Below, piece after piece: positions 14,597 to 21,717 of a stretch of DNA of 40,623 nucleotides. Positions within the stretch are counted from its first letter, which is position 1, and each line of letters starts with the position of its first letter. The stretch covers positions 1 to 40,623 of the IMG/VR virus record IMGVR_UViG_3300027712_000951; one strand, written 5' to 3'. Source of the DNA: a virus. The notes beneath the pieces were generated by a model, which did not search any database, was not told where the DNA came from, and saw only the letters and a list, made by a program, of their open reading frames with translations. The position numbers and the translations under genes are program-made.

Positions 14597-14866
14597 ATGG
14601 AAACTCAAGAAACTACCCAAGCTACTGCACAACCAGAATTAACTATCAGCGATCTTCAAAATCTACGTGCAATCGTAGAAGTTGCAGTTCAACGTGGTGC
14701 ATTCCGTGCAGCAGAATTGTCTGCTGTTGGTGCAACATATGATCGTCTTTCAACGTTCTTGACCGCAGTTGCACCAGCTGCACCTGCTACTGAAGAAGCA
14801 CCTGCTACTGAAGAAGCACCTGCTACTAAAGAAGCACCTGCTACTGAAGAAGCGCCCGCTGCCTAA
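14597..14866 (+). CDS. Small acidic protein with a PATEEA repeat tail
   Basis: An 89-residue protein. The first 60 residues form a helical segment (LTISDLQNLRAIVEVAVQRGAFRAAELSAVGATYDRLSTFL), similar to small conserved T4-like phage proteins. The tail is four tandem APATEE-type hexapeptides with one Glu-to-Lys change, ending APAA. Such Pro/Ala/Glu tails are flexible tethers. AAAAGGAAA inside the upstream gene serves as the ribosome-binding site. The function is unknown. Confidence 0.66.
   Translation: METQETTQATAQPELTISDLQNLRAIVEVAVQRGAFRAAELSAVGATYDRLSTFLTAVAPAAPATEEAPATEEAPATKEAPATEEAPAA
14780..14851 (+). repeat. Four tandem 18-bp repeats within a coding region
   Basis: The unit GCACCTGCTACTGAAGAA occurs four times in a row (14780, 14798, 14816, 14834) with a single G-to-A change in the third copy. 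It encodes the APATEE hexapeptides of the small acidic protein. The near-identity at DNA level suggests recent slippage expansion, so copy number may vary between relatives. Confidence 0.92.
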
Positions 14867-14878
14867 AAGGAGAAGCAC

Positions 14879-15475
14879 ATGAAACATGTGGGGAAAATGA
14901 AAAATAACGGCGCAAAGGTCGTTATTGTATATCGCACATTACCTGGCGATCCGTATAGTGCATTAGTGGTTGGCACTAATGGACTCGGAGATACCTATCA
15001 CGATGCACTAATGAATTTAGTTCAAGATAGTAGCGGTCAACAGGCTAACGAAATGGCAGATATTTTATCTGTTCGGAGATTTCCGGACGGTAGTAATATG
15101 CTAGAAGCGTTACACAATCGTGGGAATCTTAAAAAAGTCTCCACAAGTGGAGTATTGGTAACTCCTGATACACAAACTACTATTCCGCTTGACGAATTGA
15201 ACGTTATCATTGCAGAACAAAAAGGAGTAAGTATCAACGAATTGGCCATTACTGATGGTAAATCTCCTAATAAGAAGTCTGCCAATGTTACAAAAACTTC
15301 CGAAGTTGTTGTACCTGTTGAAGAAATTGTATTAACTGATGATATGAGTGCTACTGCACTTAGATCAAAAGCCGATGCATTAGTTAAACAAGCTCAGCAA
15401 TTACGTAAACAGGCTGATGCATTGGATCCTCCAAAAAGCAAAGCCAAGAAAAAAGTTTCAGTAGAAGTTGAGTAA
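14879..15475 (+). CDS. Conserved T4-like phage protein of unknown function
   Basis: A 198-residue protein with a strong ribosome-binding site (AAAAGGAG, six bases before the ATG). The N-terminal half (MKHVGKMKNNGAKVVIVYRTLPGDPYSALVVGTNGLGDTYHDALMNLVQ) looks like a compact domain and I recall it as widespread in aquatic T4-like phages, without function. The C-terminal half has a predicted coiled coil (ATALRSKADALVKQAQQLRKQADAL) and a Lys-rich tail (KSKAKKKVSVEVE). A hairpin terminator follows 27 bases after the stop. An oligomeric role, for example scaffold or adaptor, is possible but unproven. Confidence 0.68.
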   Translation: MKHVGKMKNNGAKVVIVYRTLPGDPYSALVVGTNGLGDTYHDALMNLVQDSSGQQANEMADILSVRRFPDGSNMLEALHNRGNLKKVSTSGVLVTPDTQTTIPLDELNVIIAEQKGVSINELAITDGKSPNKKSANVTKTSEVVVPVEEIVLTDDMSATALRSKADALVKQAQQLRKQADALDPPKSKAKKKVSVEVE

Positions 15476-15501
15476 TCCCCTGTTATTACACAGTAGGTTA
15501 G

Positions 15502-15524
15502 AATCGGGGCAGCTTGCCCCGATT
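15502..15524 (+). terminator. Hairpin terminator before thymidylate synthase
   Basis: AATCGGGGCA and TGCCCCGATT (15502-15511 and 15515-15524) form a perfect ten-pair stem around a three-base GCT loop, followed by TTCAC. The T-tract is short, so termination may be partial and allow read-through into the thymidylate synthase gene, which has no clear promoter of its own. Confidence 0.72.
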
Positions 15525-15547
15525 TCACATGTAAAGAAAGAATAATT

Positions 15548-16423
15548 ATGAAACACCTAGAATATGCATACCTTGACGCTCTAAAAGATATTTTAGAAAC
15601 AGGAGATCACAGACCTGATCGAACTGGTACTGGTACAATTAGTAAGTTTGGTGTACAGATGAGATTTGATCTCAGTCAGGGGTTTCCTGCTGTTACTACA
15701 AAAAAACTAGCATGGAAATCTGTTGTTAGCGAACTACTATGGTTTATTGAAGGTAGTGGTGATGAGAATCGCTTAAAAGAAATACTACACGGTGATCGCA
15801 ATAGCACAGAAAAAACTATCTGGAGCGATAATGCCACTGCACCCTATTGGAAAAATAAAGCACGATTCAAAGGTGATCTGGGTCGTGTATATGGTGTCCA
15901 ATGGAGAGCATGGCGTGCGCCAGTATTTGGTGTCAATCGTATGGCCGTTAAACATGTTGATCAATTGCAGGAATTGATTAATGGTCTTAAAAAAGATCCA
16001 TATGGACGTAGACACATTATTTCAGCATGGAATCCAGGCGAGCTTGACTCAATGGCATTGCCACCGTGTCATATGATGAGTCAATTCTATGTTAACAATG
16101 GAAAGTTGAGTTGCCAGATGTATCAGCGTAGTGCAGATTTGTTTTTGGGAGTGCCTTTTAACATTGCAAGTTATGCATTATTCACACATATGATTGCACA
16201 GGTGTGTGGACTCAAAGTTGGCGAACTTATTATTTGTTTAGGTGATGCTCATATATATGAGAATCACGTTGAACAGGTAAAGGAACAATTATCCAGAAAG
16301 CCATTACCGTTGCCCAAGCTGGAATTAAATCAAACTGAAGGAATCACTACATTTAAAATGAGTGATATACAATTAGTTGATTATAAGTTTCATGCCGCCA
16401 TCAAAGCACCAATGGCAGTTTAA
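15548..16423 (+). CDS. thyA: Thymidylate synthase (ThyA type)
   Basis: A 291-residue folate-dependent thymidylate synthase that methylates dUMP to dTMP, slightly longer than the 264-residue E. coli enzyme. Key segments: RPDRTGTGTISKFG near residues 22-35 (phosphate-binding Arg), the active-site MALPPCHMMSQFYV with Cys174, QRSADLFLGVPFNIASYALF, and the terminal IKAPMAV tail needed for closure. It has no intron, unlike T4 td. AAAGAAAG precedes the ATG as a weak ribosome-binding site. The stop codon overlaps the stop of the convergent tail-fibre gene by four bases. It supplies dTMP for phage DNA synthesis. Confidence 0.96.
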   Translation: MKHLEYAYLDALKDILETGDHRPDRTGTGTISKFGVQMRFDLSQGFPAVTTKKLAWKSVVSELLWFIEGSGDENRLKEILHGDRNSTEKTIWSDNATAPYWKNKARFKGDLGRVYGVQWRAWRAPVFGVNRMAVKHVDQLQELINGLKKDPYGRRHIISAWNPGELDSMALPPCHMMSQFYVNNGKLSCQMYQRSADLFLGVPFNIASYALFTHMIAQVCGLKVGELIICLGDAHIYENHVEQVKEQLSRKPLPLPKLELNQTEGITTFKMSDIQLVDYKFHAAIKAPMAV

Positions 16424-17610
16424 ACTACTAGAACTTCAATAACCCCAAAGCCGTTGGATTGAGTTCCAAGGGCTTTTCCTATGACTGCATTTGGGCTATC
16501 ACCATGAACCCAAGATGATGCATATCCTGGATATACACTAGTTACTAATAAATCACCTCGGTTAACGCCGCCGACAACTTGGCACGGAACACGGCCTTTT
16601 AAGGCAATATAGGGGTGAGTTTCGTCAGTTCCGGCGTCAGAATTCATCATATATGCAGGGTTTTTACTTACTATACCAATTACTGCTGTATTGGCACGTT
16701 GATCAGTAATTGTGACTTCTTTCTTACCACCAATTACTAGAACTGTACCAACTTTGTATATAGCATCTGCTTCATATCGTTCTGCCAAATCAGCATAACG
16801 AGCAGAGCTAGCAATAGTGGTCAAAACATTAGTAGATGGATTATATGTTACGCCTGAATCTGTTAAAAGAGCAGCACCGCCAGTAGAGGTTGATGCAAAC
16901 GGTACATAGAAATTGGCATTAGTGGCCGTTGGTGTTACTGTTACAGATGTAGCCGTGGTTGCAATCAATGATTCAACTGCTGTTCCCCAAAAGTAAACCC
17001 CACTAGCCTTGGTAGATCCAGATCCGTCAAGAGCACCGGCTAAAGTTATTCCTCGTTTTACGCCATTACTAAAATTCTTGTATAAAATAGAATCTACACC
17101 AGGAACAAAATCAATCTTTGATAGAACTGCCATTGTATTCTTTTCTATGTCTCCACGAAGCACAGATATATTAGATATTTCAATAGTTTGTTCTAGACCA
17201 GGTATCCAAGCAGCAGTAGCAGATTCTTGAGGTCCAATAATTTTGTAATCGGCGCCATCATAGGTCTTTAATTGACTAGTAGACTTATCCCACCATAGAT
17301 CTCCAATTACTGAAAATTGGGGTTGTGTACTGGCTACACGAAGATTAGCAATTCCTTTAAAAGATTTGCCATCATAACAAACTGATAATTGTTTGCTTGC
17401 ATTATCAAACCAAAGCTGACCCTGTATTGGTCTAGGTGGCTGTGTGCTGTTAGAAAAATTCTCGAGTAATTTTATAAAATTTTCATTTACAGCTTCACCG
17501 TAACCAGCGTAATTTCTACCAACCAATGTTAAACTTGTGGTAATATCTATAGAAGCATCACCCAATGTTGTAAGTTTGGCTCCATTAGTTTTATTTAAAA
17601 TGTAGGGCAT
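16420..17610 (-). CDS. Tail-fibre protein with paralogous N-terminal module and C-terminal G2-peptidase-like domain
   Basis: A 396-residue virion protein. Residues 1-130 share a module with the next two genes: LVGRNYAGYGEAVNENFIKLLENF followed by two GQLW/GDLW repeats (PIQGQLWFDNASKQL, VIGDLWWDKSTSQL). The C-terminal part (YADLAERYEADAIYKVGTVLVIGG ... RVPCQVVGGVNRGDLLVTS) resembles the conserved tail-fibre end domain of aquatic myophages, akin to the Peptidase_G2 autoprocessing fold. It is last in the minus-strand late operon, and its stop overlaps the thyA stop. AAGAG precedes the ATG. Host binding is likely but inferred. Confidence 0.78.
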   Translation of the reverse strand: MPYILNKTNGAKLTTLGDASIDITTSLTLVGRNYAGYGEAVNENFIKLLENFSNSTQPPRPIQGQLWFDNASKQLSVCYDGKSFKGIANLRVASTQPQFSVIGDLWWDKSTSQLKTYDGADYKIIGPQESATAAWIPGLEQTIEISNISVLRGDIEKNTMAVLSKIDFVPGVDSILYKNFSNGVKRGITLAGALDGSGSTKASGVYFWGTAVESLIATTATSVTVTPTATNANFYVPFASTSTGGAALLTDSGVTYNPSTNVLTTIASSARYADLAERYEADAIYKVGTVLVIGGKKEVTITDQRANTAVIGIVSKNPAYMMNSDAGTDETHPYIALKGRVPCQVVGGVNRGDLLVTSVYPGYASSWVHGDSPNAVIGKALGTQSNGFGVIEVLVV

Positions 17611-17621
17611 ATTTTTCTCTT

Positions 17622-17637
17622 ATTATAAATTTATAAT
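17622..17637 (-). promoter_or_regulatory. AT-rich palindrome upstream of the last tail-fibre gene, late-promoter-like
   Basis: A 16-base perfect palindrome ATTATAAATTTATAAT lies in the only gap between two fibre genes, 11 bases before the ATG. It contains TATAAATT, one base from the T4 late promoter box TATAAATA. A nearly identical element is at 18580-18594, before the neighbouring paralogue. It could alternatively be a protein-binding site. Confidence 0.4.
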
Positions 17638-18578
17638 CAAACTGTATTATTGGTGCTAGGATATGCTCTCCACCAACGTGTTCCATTTTTAGGATCATCT
17701 GGAGCTTCTATGCGAAATCTTCGAATTTGTATATTGTCATCTAATATAAATGTATTGCCAAGGAGTGAGGCGCCTGTACATAATACCCTTGCTTCTGTAC
17801 CTATCGGAAGTCCCGGAGTCTCAGAGGATGCATCAACGGGAAACATTCTAGTTAAATAATTTTCTGCAATAATTTGATTTTGTATTCCAAAGTTTTGATT
17901 AGCGGCAGAACTTTTAGCAAGATCAATACTCATTGACAAATACTTATTAGTAATCTGCCCTGTATATTTAATATCTCCAAAAATTGTAAGACCCGATACT
18001 ACAGTTGATGTAGTGGAAGTATTAAAATAAGATAGCGAGTCACTTTGTGACATAGTGAACTCTGTCCTAGATGCTATACCAATAAAATTTCCATATGATT
18101 TTAATAGAACAACTTTTCTTGCAGCAAGAGTAGTGTCCTTAATAGATGTTTGTGGTAAAACCCATCCTGTTTCGCCAGTGTCTGCAGGATAGGCAGGTCC
18201 AATTAGATATGTTACCTGTCCACTACGCATTTTTAACTGATTATTTTTAGAATCAAACCATAAATCCCCAGTGTAAAAATCAGCTGGTTCAGATCCTGAA
18301 ATGATAGCACCACTTAATGGTTTAAATATTCCATCATATATTTTCAATTTTTTAAAAGTAGTGTCATACCAAAGTTGTCCTTTTAATGGATTTCTTGGGG
18401 GATTACTTTGAGTATTTGCAGAATTAGATAATATCTGTATTAGATTATTGTTAAAATATTCACCATAAGATCTAATATTTTTTCCTACCAAAGAAAGACT
18501 AGTGGTAGTTCTATCAACTGTATTATCTGCTAATGACAATAATATTGTGCCGTCGGCGTTACGAATTGTATATGACAT
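17637..18578 (-). CDS. Tail-fibre paralogue (middle copy)
   Basis: A 313-residue virion protein with the same N-terminal module as its two neighbours: TTSLSLVGKNIRSYGEYFNNNLIQILSN, then PLKGQLWYDTTFKKLKIYDG and YTGDLWFDSKNNQLKMRSG. The C-terminal two-thirds differs from both paralogues and lacks the collar and G2-like domains, ending in a beta-rich segment (RRFRIEAPDDPKNGTRWWRAYPS). This pattern of shared base and variable tip fits fibres that attach to the same baseplate site. The ATG follows the upstream stop by one base. Confidence 0.74.
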   Translation of the reverse strand: MSYTIRNADGTILLSLADNTVDRTTTSLSLVGKNIRSYGEYFNNNLIQILSNSANTQSNPPRNPLKGQLWYDTTFKKLKIYDGIFKPLSGAIISGSEPADFYTGDLWFDSKNNQLKMRSGQVTYLIGPAYPADTGETGWVLPQTSIKDTTLAARKVVLLKSYGNFIGIASRTEFTMSQSDSLSYFNTSTTSTVVSGLTIFGDIKYTGQITNKYLSMSIDLAKSSAANQNFGIQNQIIAENYLTRMFPVDASSETPGLPIGTEARVLCTGASLLGNTFILDDNIQIRRFRIEAPDDPKNGTRWWRAYPSTNNTV

Positions 18579-18579
18579 T

Positions 18580-18594
18580 TTATAACTTTATAAT
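18580..18594 (-). promoter_or_regulatory. Second copy of the AT-rich fibre-gene element
   Basis: Read on the minus strand the sequence is ATTATAAAGTTATAA, matching 14 of 15 bases with the element at 17622-17637. It overlaps the stop codon of the preceding gene and lies immediately before the ATG at 18578. Its position before two adjacent paralogues suggests a duplicated promoter or regulatory site, or simply duplication with the gene. Confidence 0.35.
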
Positions 18595-20118
18595 ATATGT
18601 TAAATAAGTTCCTGTACCTGTTCCAGTAGAAACATAAGTAGAGGTAGACATATTTGGTACTCGAAAAGCAGAGCCTTCGCTACCATATGAATAACCAATT
18701 ACAGAAAATAAACCAGGATATGTTGTTGTTGTAGAAGTTGAACCATCACATATTAACCATCCCGGAGGAGCAATTTTTCCACCAAATACTGTGATCATTC
18801 CCGGAAACGAAATTGCAGATCCATTAACTTTAGAAGTATGAATTTCTGATGCATATATTGATCTAAATACTTTTGATTGAGAACCAATGTCGTATGTATT
18901 ATTGTTGTTAGGCAATATGCTGGTTCCCGAACCTGTTGCAGAGCCCACTGTTAACAATCCAGTGCTGGTAGTAATCCCTTGCACAGATATGTTTCCGGCC
19001 ACTGCAATATTTTTATCAACTGTAATTCCGCCTGATACTGCAATTGCATTGCTAGCAGTAGAAGTAATTGAAATCCCACCTGATACTCTAGCAGTGCCAA
19101 ATACATCTAAGTTAGGAGAATTAATAGTAGTAGCAGTATTAATTCCAACAATTCCACGTTGGATAGTAACTGTGTTGTCTAGAGCTGTGCCAGATGACAA
19201 TCTAGTTTTAAAGATTATTTTACCACCAACAGTATTGTTCAATAGTACCGCATCGTTACCTGATTTATATAATTGTAAATAATCTAAATTGTTAGAAGAA
19301 TTATTAACTATGACACCATCCCTACCCTGAGCAGCAAGTGCATTTGAACTAGTTTTGTATACAACTTTACCAGTAATTTCTTGTCCGTAATAACTTGAAT
19401 CATCTTTTTGTAAAAAACTTTCACTATTAAATTTAGTTCCGGCAATTTCTAATCCAAGAGCAGCATTTGAGGTACCGTTAAATATCGCGGTTTGAGAGGA
19501 GTTTAATGTAATACCAGATCGTAAAGAAGAAAATCCCGAGATAACTGGATTAGGAGTAAAACTACTATCGGCAATGATTGCAATAATTTTTCCAGAAACA
19601 TATTGCATAATCACTGGATGAGATACATCGGTAGTATCTGTTATTACTGTGGATTCTGCACCAGTTTTAGATCCGCCAGTTCCTACAGCTGGTCCAACTA
19701 CAGTCCAACCAGTCGTAGTATAGATTTTGAGTTGATTCAATAATGTATCAACCCAGATGTCACCAGATTTTAAAATTACACTAGGAGAATTTTTTGGATC
19801 AGTAGGTTGTTGATAAATTCCAGTAGCAGTTGGCCATCGTGCAGATGTTGCTGTGCCATCCATAATCCTTAAAACTTTATTGGTAGGATTACTAGTATCA
19901 TACCACAGTTGTCCTTCTATGGGATTTTGTGGGCTTGTTGGACCAGCAAAATTTTCTAACAGATGTAAAAAGTTTTCAGCAGTTTTTTGACTGTAATTGG
20001 GATAACCTCGCCCCACTAAATTTATACTGGTATCAACTGCATTAATGCCCGGTGGCATATCTGGTACAGTGATCTCAGAAGTTTTAGTAGGATCAGAAAA
20101 TTTTAATGTAAAAGGCAT
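18580..20118 (-). CDS. Tail-fibre protein with phage tail collar domain
   Basis: A 512-residue virion protein. The N-terminal module is shared with the two downstream paralogues: SINLVGRGYPNYSQKTAENFLHLLENF, PIEGQLWYDTSN and KSGDIWVDTLLNQL. A long, repetitive beta-rich shaft rich in Ser, Thr and Gly follows (about residues 150-420). The C-terminal ITVFGGKIAPPGWLICDGSTSTTTTYPGLFSVIGY and FRVPNM segments are the phage tail collar domain. It starts two bases after the upstream gene. The role is probably a short or long tail fibre in host recognition. Confidence 0.83.
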   Translation of the reverse strand: MPFTLKFSDPTKTSEITVPDMPPGINAVDTSINLVGRGYPNYSQKTAENFLHLLENFAGPTSPQNPIEGQLWYDTSNPTNKVLRIMDGTATSARWPTATGIYQQPTDPKNSPSVILKSGDIWVDTLLNQLKIYTTTGWTVVGPAVGTGGSKTGAESTVITDTTDVSHPVIMQYVSGKIIAIIADSSFTPNPVISGFSSLRSGITLNSSQTAIFNGTSNAALGLEIAGTKFNSESFLQKDDSSYYGQEITGKVVYKTSSNALAAQGRDGVIVNNSSNNLDYLQLYKSGNDAVLLNNTVGGKIIFKTRLSSGTALDNTVTIQRGIVGINTATTINSPNLDVFGTARVSGGISITSTASNAIAVSGGITVDKNIAVAGNISVQGITTSTGLLTVGSATGSGTSILPNNNNTYDIGSQSKVFRSIYASEIHTSKVNGSAISFPGMITVFGGKIAPPGWLICDGSTSTTTTYPGLFSVIGYSYGSEGSAFRVPNMSTSTYVSTGTGTGTYLTYIIKL

Positions 20119-20120
20119 GA

Positions 20121-20786
20121 TTATACTCCGCCAGTAAGACTCTGGATTCTCACAGTGTAGTCAATTTGAATCATACGATTCATTGATTTCTGCACAGGAT
20201 GAAATATAACGTGAGTTAATAAATCTCCCAAACCGGCACCATCGGGACTAAATGCTTTAAGTCCTAACTCATCAAAGACAAATGTACTATCAGAGTTTGT
20301 AGCATTATCAAATGCTGCCTGACCATTAGGTTCACCAAAGTCTAGTAAACAACTTACTAGAATGTCAGTATAAGCGGTGCCCATAACGTGACGTGTTTCC
20401 ATAAAGTTCCTAGCAGGATCTAAATCACTAGCTTGTTTAGCATCAACGGTCTTGAAATATGTTTGATTATACAAACTAGCATTAGTTCCTATAACATTGG
20501 GTGTAAGATAAGTGATAATGCCGGTTTGATCAACTCTAGTGCCACCATTACCAAAAGCCATTTCTACAATGGTCCCGTATCCCTGATTGCTTAAACTTCT
20601 TGCCAAAGCAACCGAAAAGTTTTCATAATGGATGGCATTACGTTTATCAATGAATACTTCCTTAGTTTCAGGATCAAATATCTTGATATGCCCTTGTATT
20701 CTTATATTTCCCTGCTCGTTAGGCTTAGATACAGGTGGGATTTCCTGTTGAGTTAGTTGTCTGTTCATAGTTTGATTCTGTTCCAT
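20121..20786 (-). CDS. Unknown structural-region protein
   Basis: A 221-residue protein. The N-terminus is Gln/Pro-rich and probably disordered (MEQNQTMNRQLTQQEIPPVSKPNEQG). The remainder is beta-rich: IRIQGHIKIFDPETKEVFIDKRNAIHYENFSVALARSLSNQGYGTIVEMAFGNGG. I recall related proteins in tail-fibre neighbourhoods of aquatic T4-like phages but no assigned function. The position between the collagen-like protein and the collar fibre suggests a fibre connector or chaperone. An ATAAATA box lies five bases before the ATG on the minus strand. Confidence 0.65.
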   Translation of the reverse strand: MEQNQTMNRQLTQQEIPPVSKPNEQGNIRIQGHIKIFDPETKEVFIDKRNAIHYENFSVALARSLSNQGYGTIVEMAFGNGGTRVDQTGIITYLTPNVIGTNASLYNQTYFKTVDAKQASDLDPARNFMETRHVMGTAYTDILVSCLLDFGEPNGQAAFDNATNSDSTFVFDELGLKAFSPDGAGLGDLLTHVIFHPVQKSMNRMIQIDYTVRIQSLTGGV

Positions 20787-20804
20787 TATGGTATTTATGT
20801 TAGA

Positions 20805-21716
20805 TTAAAAGGTACTTGCTAACATTCTTCTCCATGTATTTGTATCCACACATATATAAACATAGGTAGCATCAAATGCAAGTTGTCCAATAGTGCCCGG
20901 ACTAGAAGTTCTAGATGGAATAGTTGATTGGAATAATTTTCCTATATCACCCTGAAATCCACGTGGACCAGCACTTCCCGCTGACCCAGTATATCCCGGG
21001 AATCCACGTGGGCCAGCACTTCCTGCATAACCTACAGATCCAAAATATCCAATAGTACCATTATTGCCAATTGATCCAGTATATCCAATTGCCCCAATTG
21101 ATCCAGTATATCCTTTACTACCAGTATAACCAGCGCTGCCAGTAAATCCAATTGCTGCATATTCTCCAGAGCTTCCAGTATATCCTACACTACCAGTATA
21201 TCCTTTACTACCAGTATAACCAGCGCTGCCAGTAAATCCAATTGCTGCATATTCTCCAGAGCTTCCAGTATATCCTACACTACCAGTATATCCTACACTA
21301 CCAGTATATCCTACGCTACCAGTGTATCCGCGAGCAGCATAGGCTCCGGTTGCTCCTTGATATCCCACAGATCCCTGAGCACCTTGGGTGCCTTGGAATC
21401 CTTGATTGCCCTGAGATCCCCGAGCTCCTTGGAATCCTTGATATCCCACAGATCCCTGAGCACCTTGGGTGCCTTGGAATCCTTGATTGCCCTGAGATCC
21501 TCGAGCTCCTTGAAAACCTTGATATCCTACAGATCCTTGCGCACCTTGATATCCTTGAGCGCCCTGCGCACCTTGATATCCTCGAGGTAGCAATGGTATC
21601 ATTTGGTCAGCTAGAGAAGAATATTTGAATCGGTTAGTCAGATTATTGTCAACAACAATAAAATAAGTAGCAGTTGTTGCTGTGTTTAAAATTGGTAATT
21701 GAGTAATATTTGGCAT
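20805..21716 (-). CDS. Collagen-like tail-fibre protein
   Basis: A 303-residue protein. The ATG at 21716 is chosen because AAGGA precedes it and it follows the upstream stop by one base; a longer frame from 21773 would overlap the giant gene by 56 bases and add an unlikely leader. Residues 1-45 form an attachment domain (MPNITQLPILNTATTATYFIVVD ... LPRG). Residues about 46-260 are Gly-X-Y collagen-type repeats: GYQGFQGARGSQG and GYTGSVGYTGSAG types. The C-terminal knob (GTIGQLAFDATYVYICVDTNTWRRML) is typical of fibre ends. It likely forms a trimeric triple-helical fibre. Confidence 0.85.
   Translation of the reverse strand: MPNITQLPILNTATTATYFIVVDNNLTNRFKYSSLADQMIPLLPRGYQGAQGAQGYQGAQGSVGYQGFQGARGSQGNQGFQGTQGAQGSVGYQGFQGARGSQGNQGFQGTQGAQGSVGYQGATGAYAARGYTGSVGYTGSVGYTGSVGYTGSSGEYAAIGFTGSAGYTGSKGYTGSVGYTGSSGEYAAIGFTGSAGYTGSKGYTGSIGAIGYTGSIGNNGTIGYFGSVGYAGSAGPRGFPGYTGSAGSAGPRGFQGDIGKLFQSTIPSRTSSPGTIGQLAFDATYVYICVDTNTWRRMLASTF
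21103..21282 (-). repeat. Two exact 90-bp tandem repeats in the collagen-like gene
   Basis: Bases 21103-21192 and 21193-21282 appear identical throughout. They encode a 30-residue block with GYTGS, GEYAAIGFTGS and KGYTGS segments. The exact identity suggests recent duplication and points to variable fibre length among relatives. Confidence 0.9.
21359..21520 (-). repeat. Two near-identical 81-bp tandem repeats in the collagen-like gene
   Basis: Copies begin at 21359 and 21440, a period of 81 bases (27 residues, nine Gly-X-Y triplets). They differ at only a few positions near the 3' end of the unit. Partial copies continue toward 21590. Confidence 0.88.
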
Positions 21717-21717
21717 T

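Noticed and set aside
21103-21590. CRISPR-like regular repeats
   Set aside because: The repeats are directly tandem without spacers and encode Gly-X-Y collagen motifs in frame.
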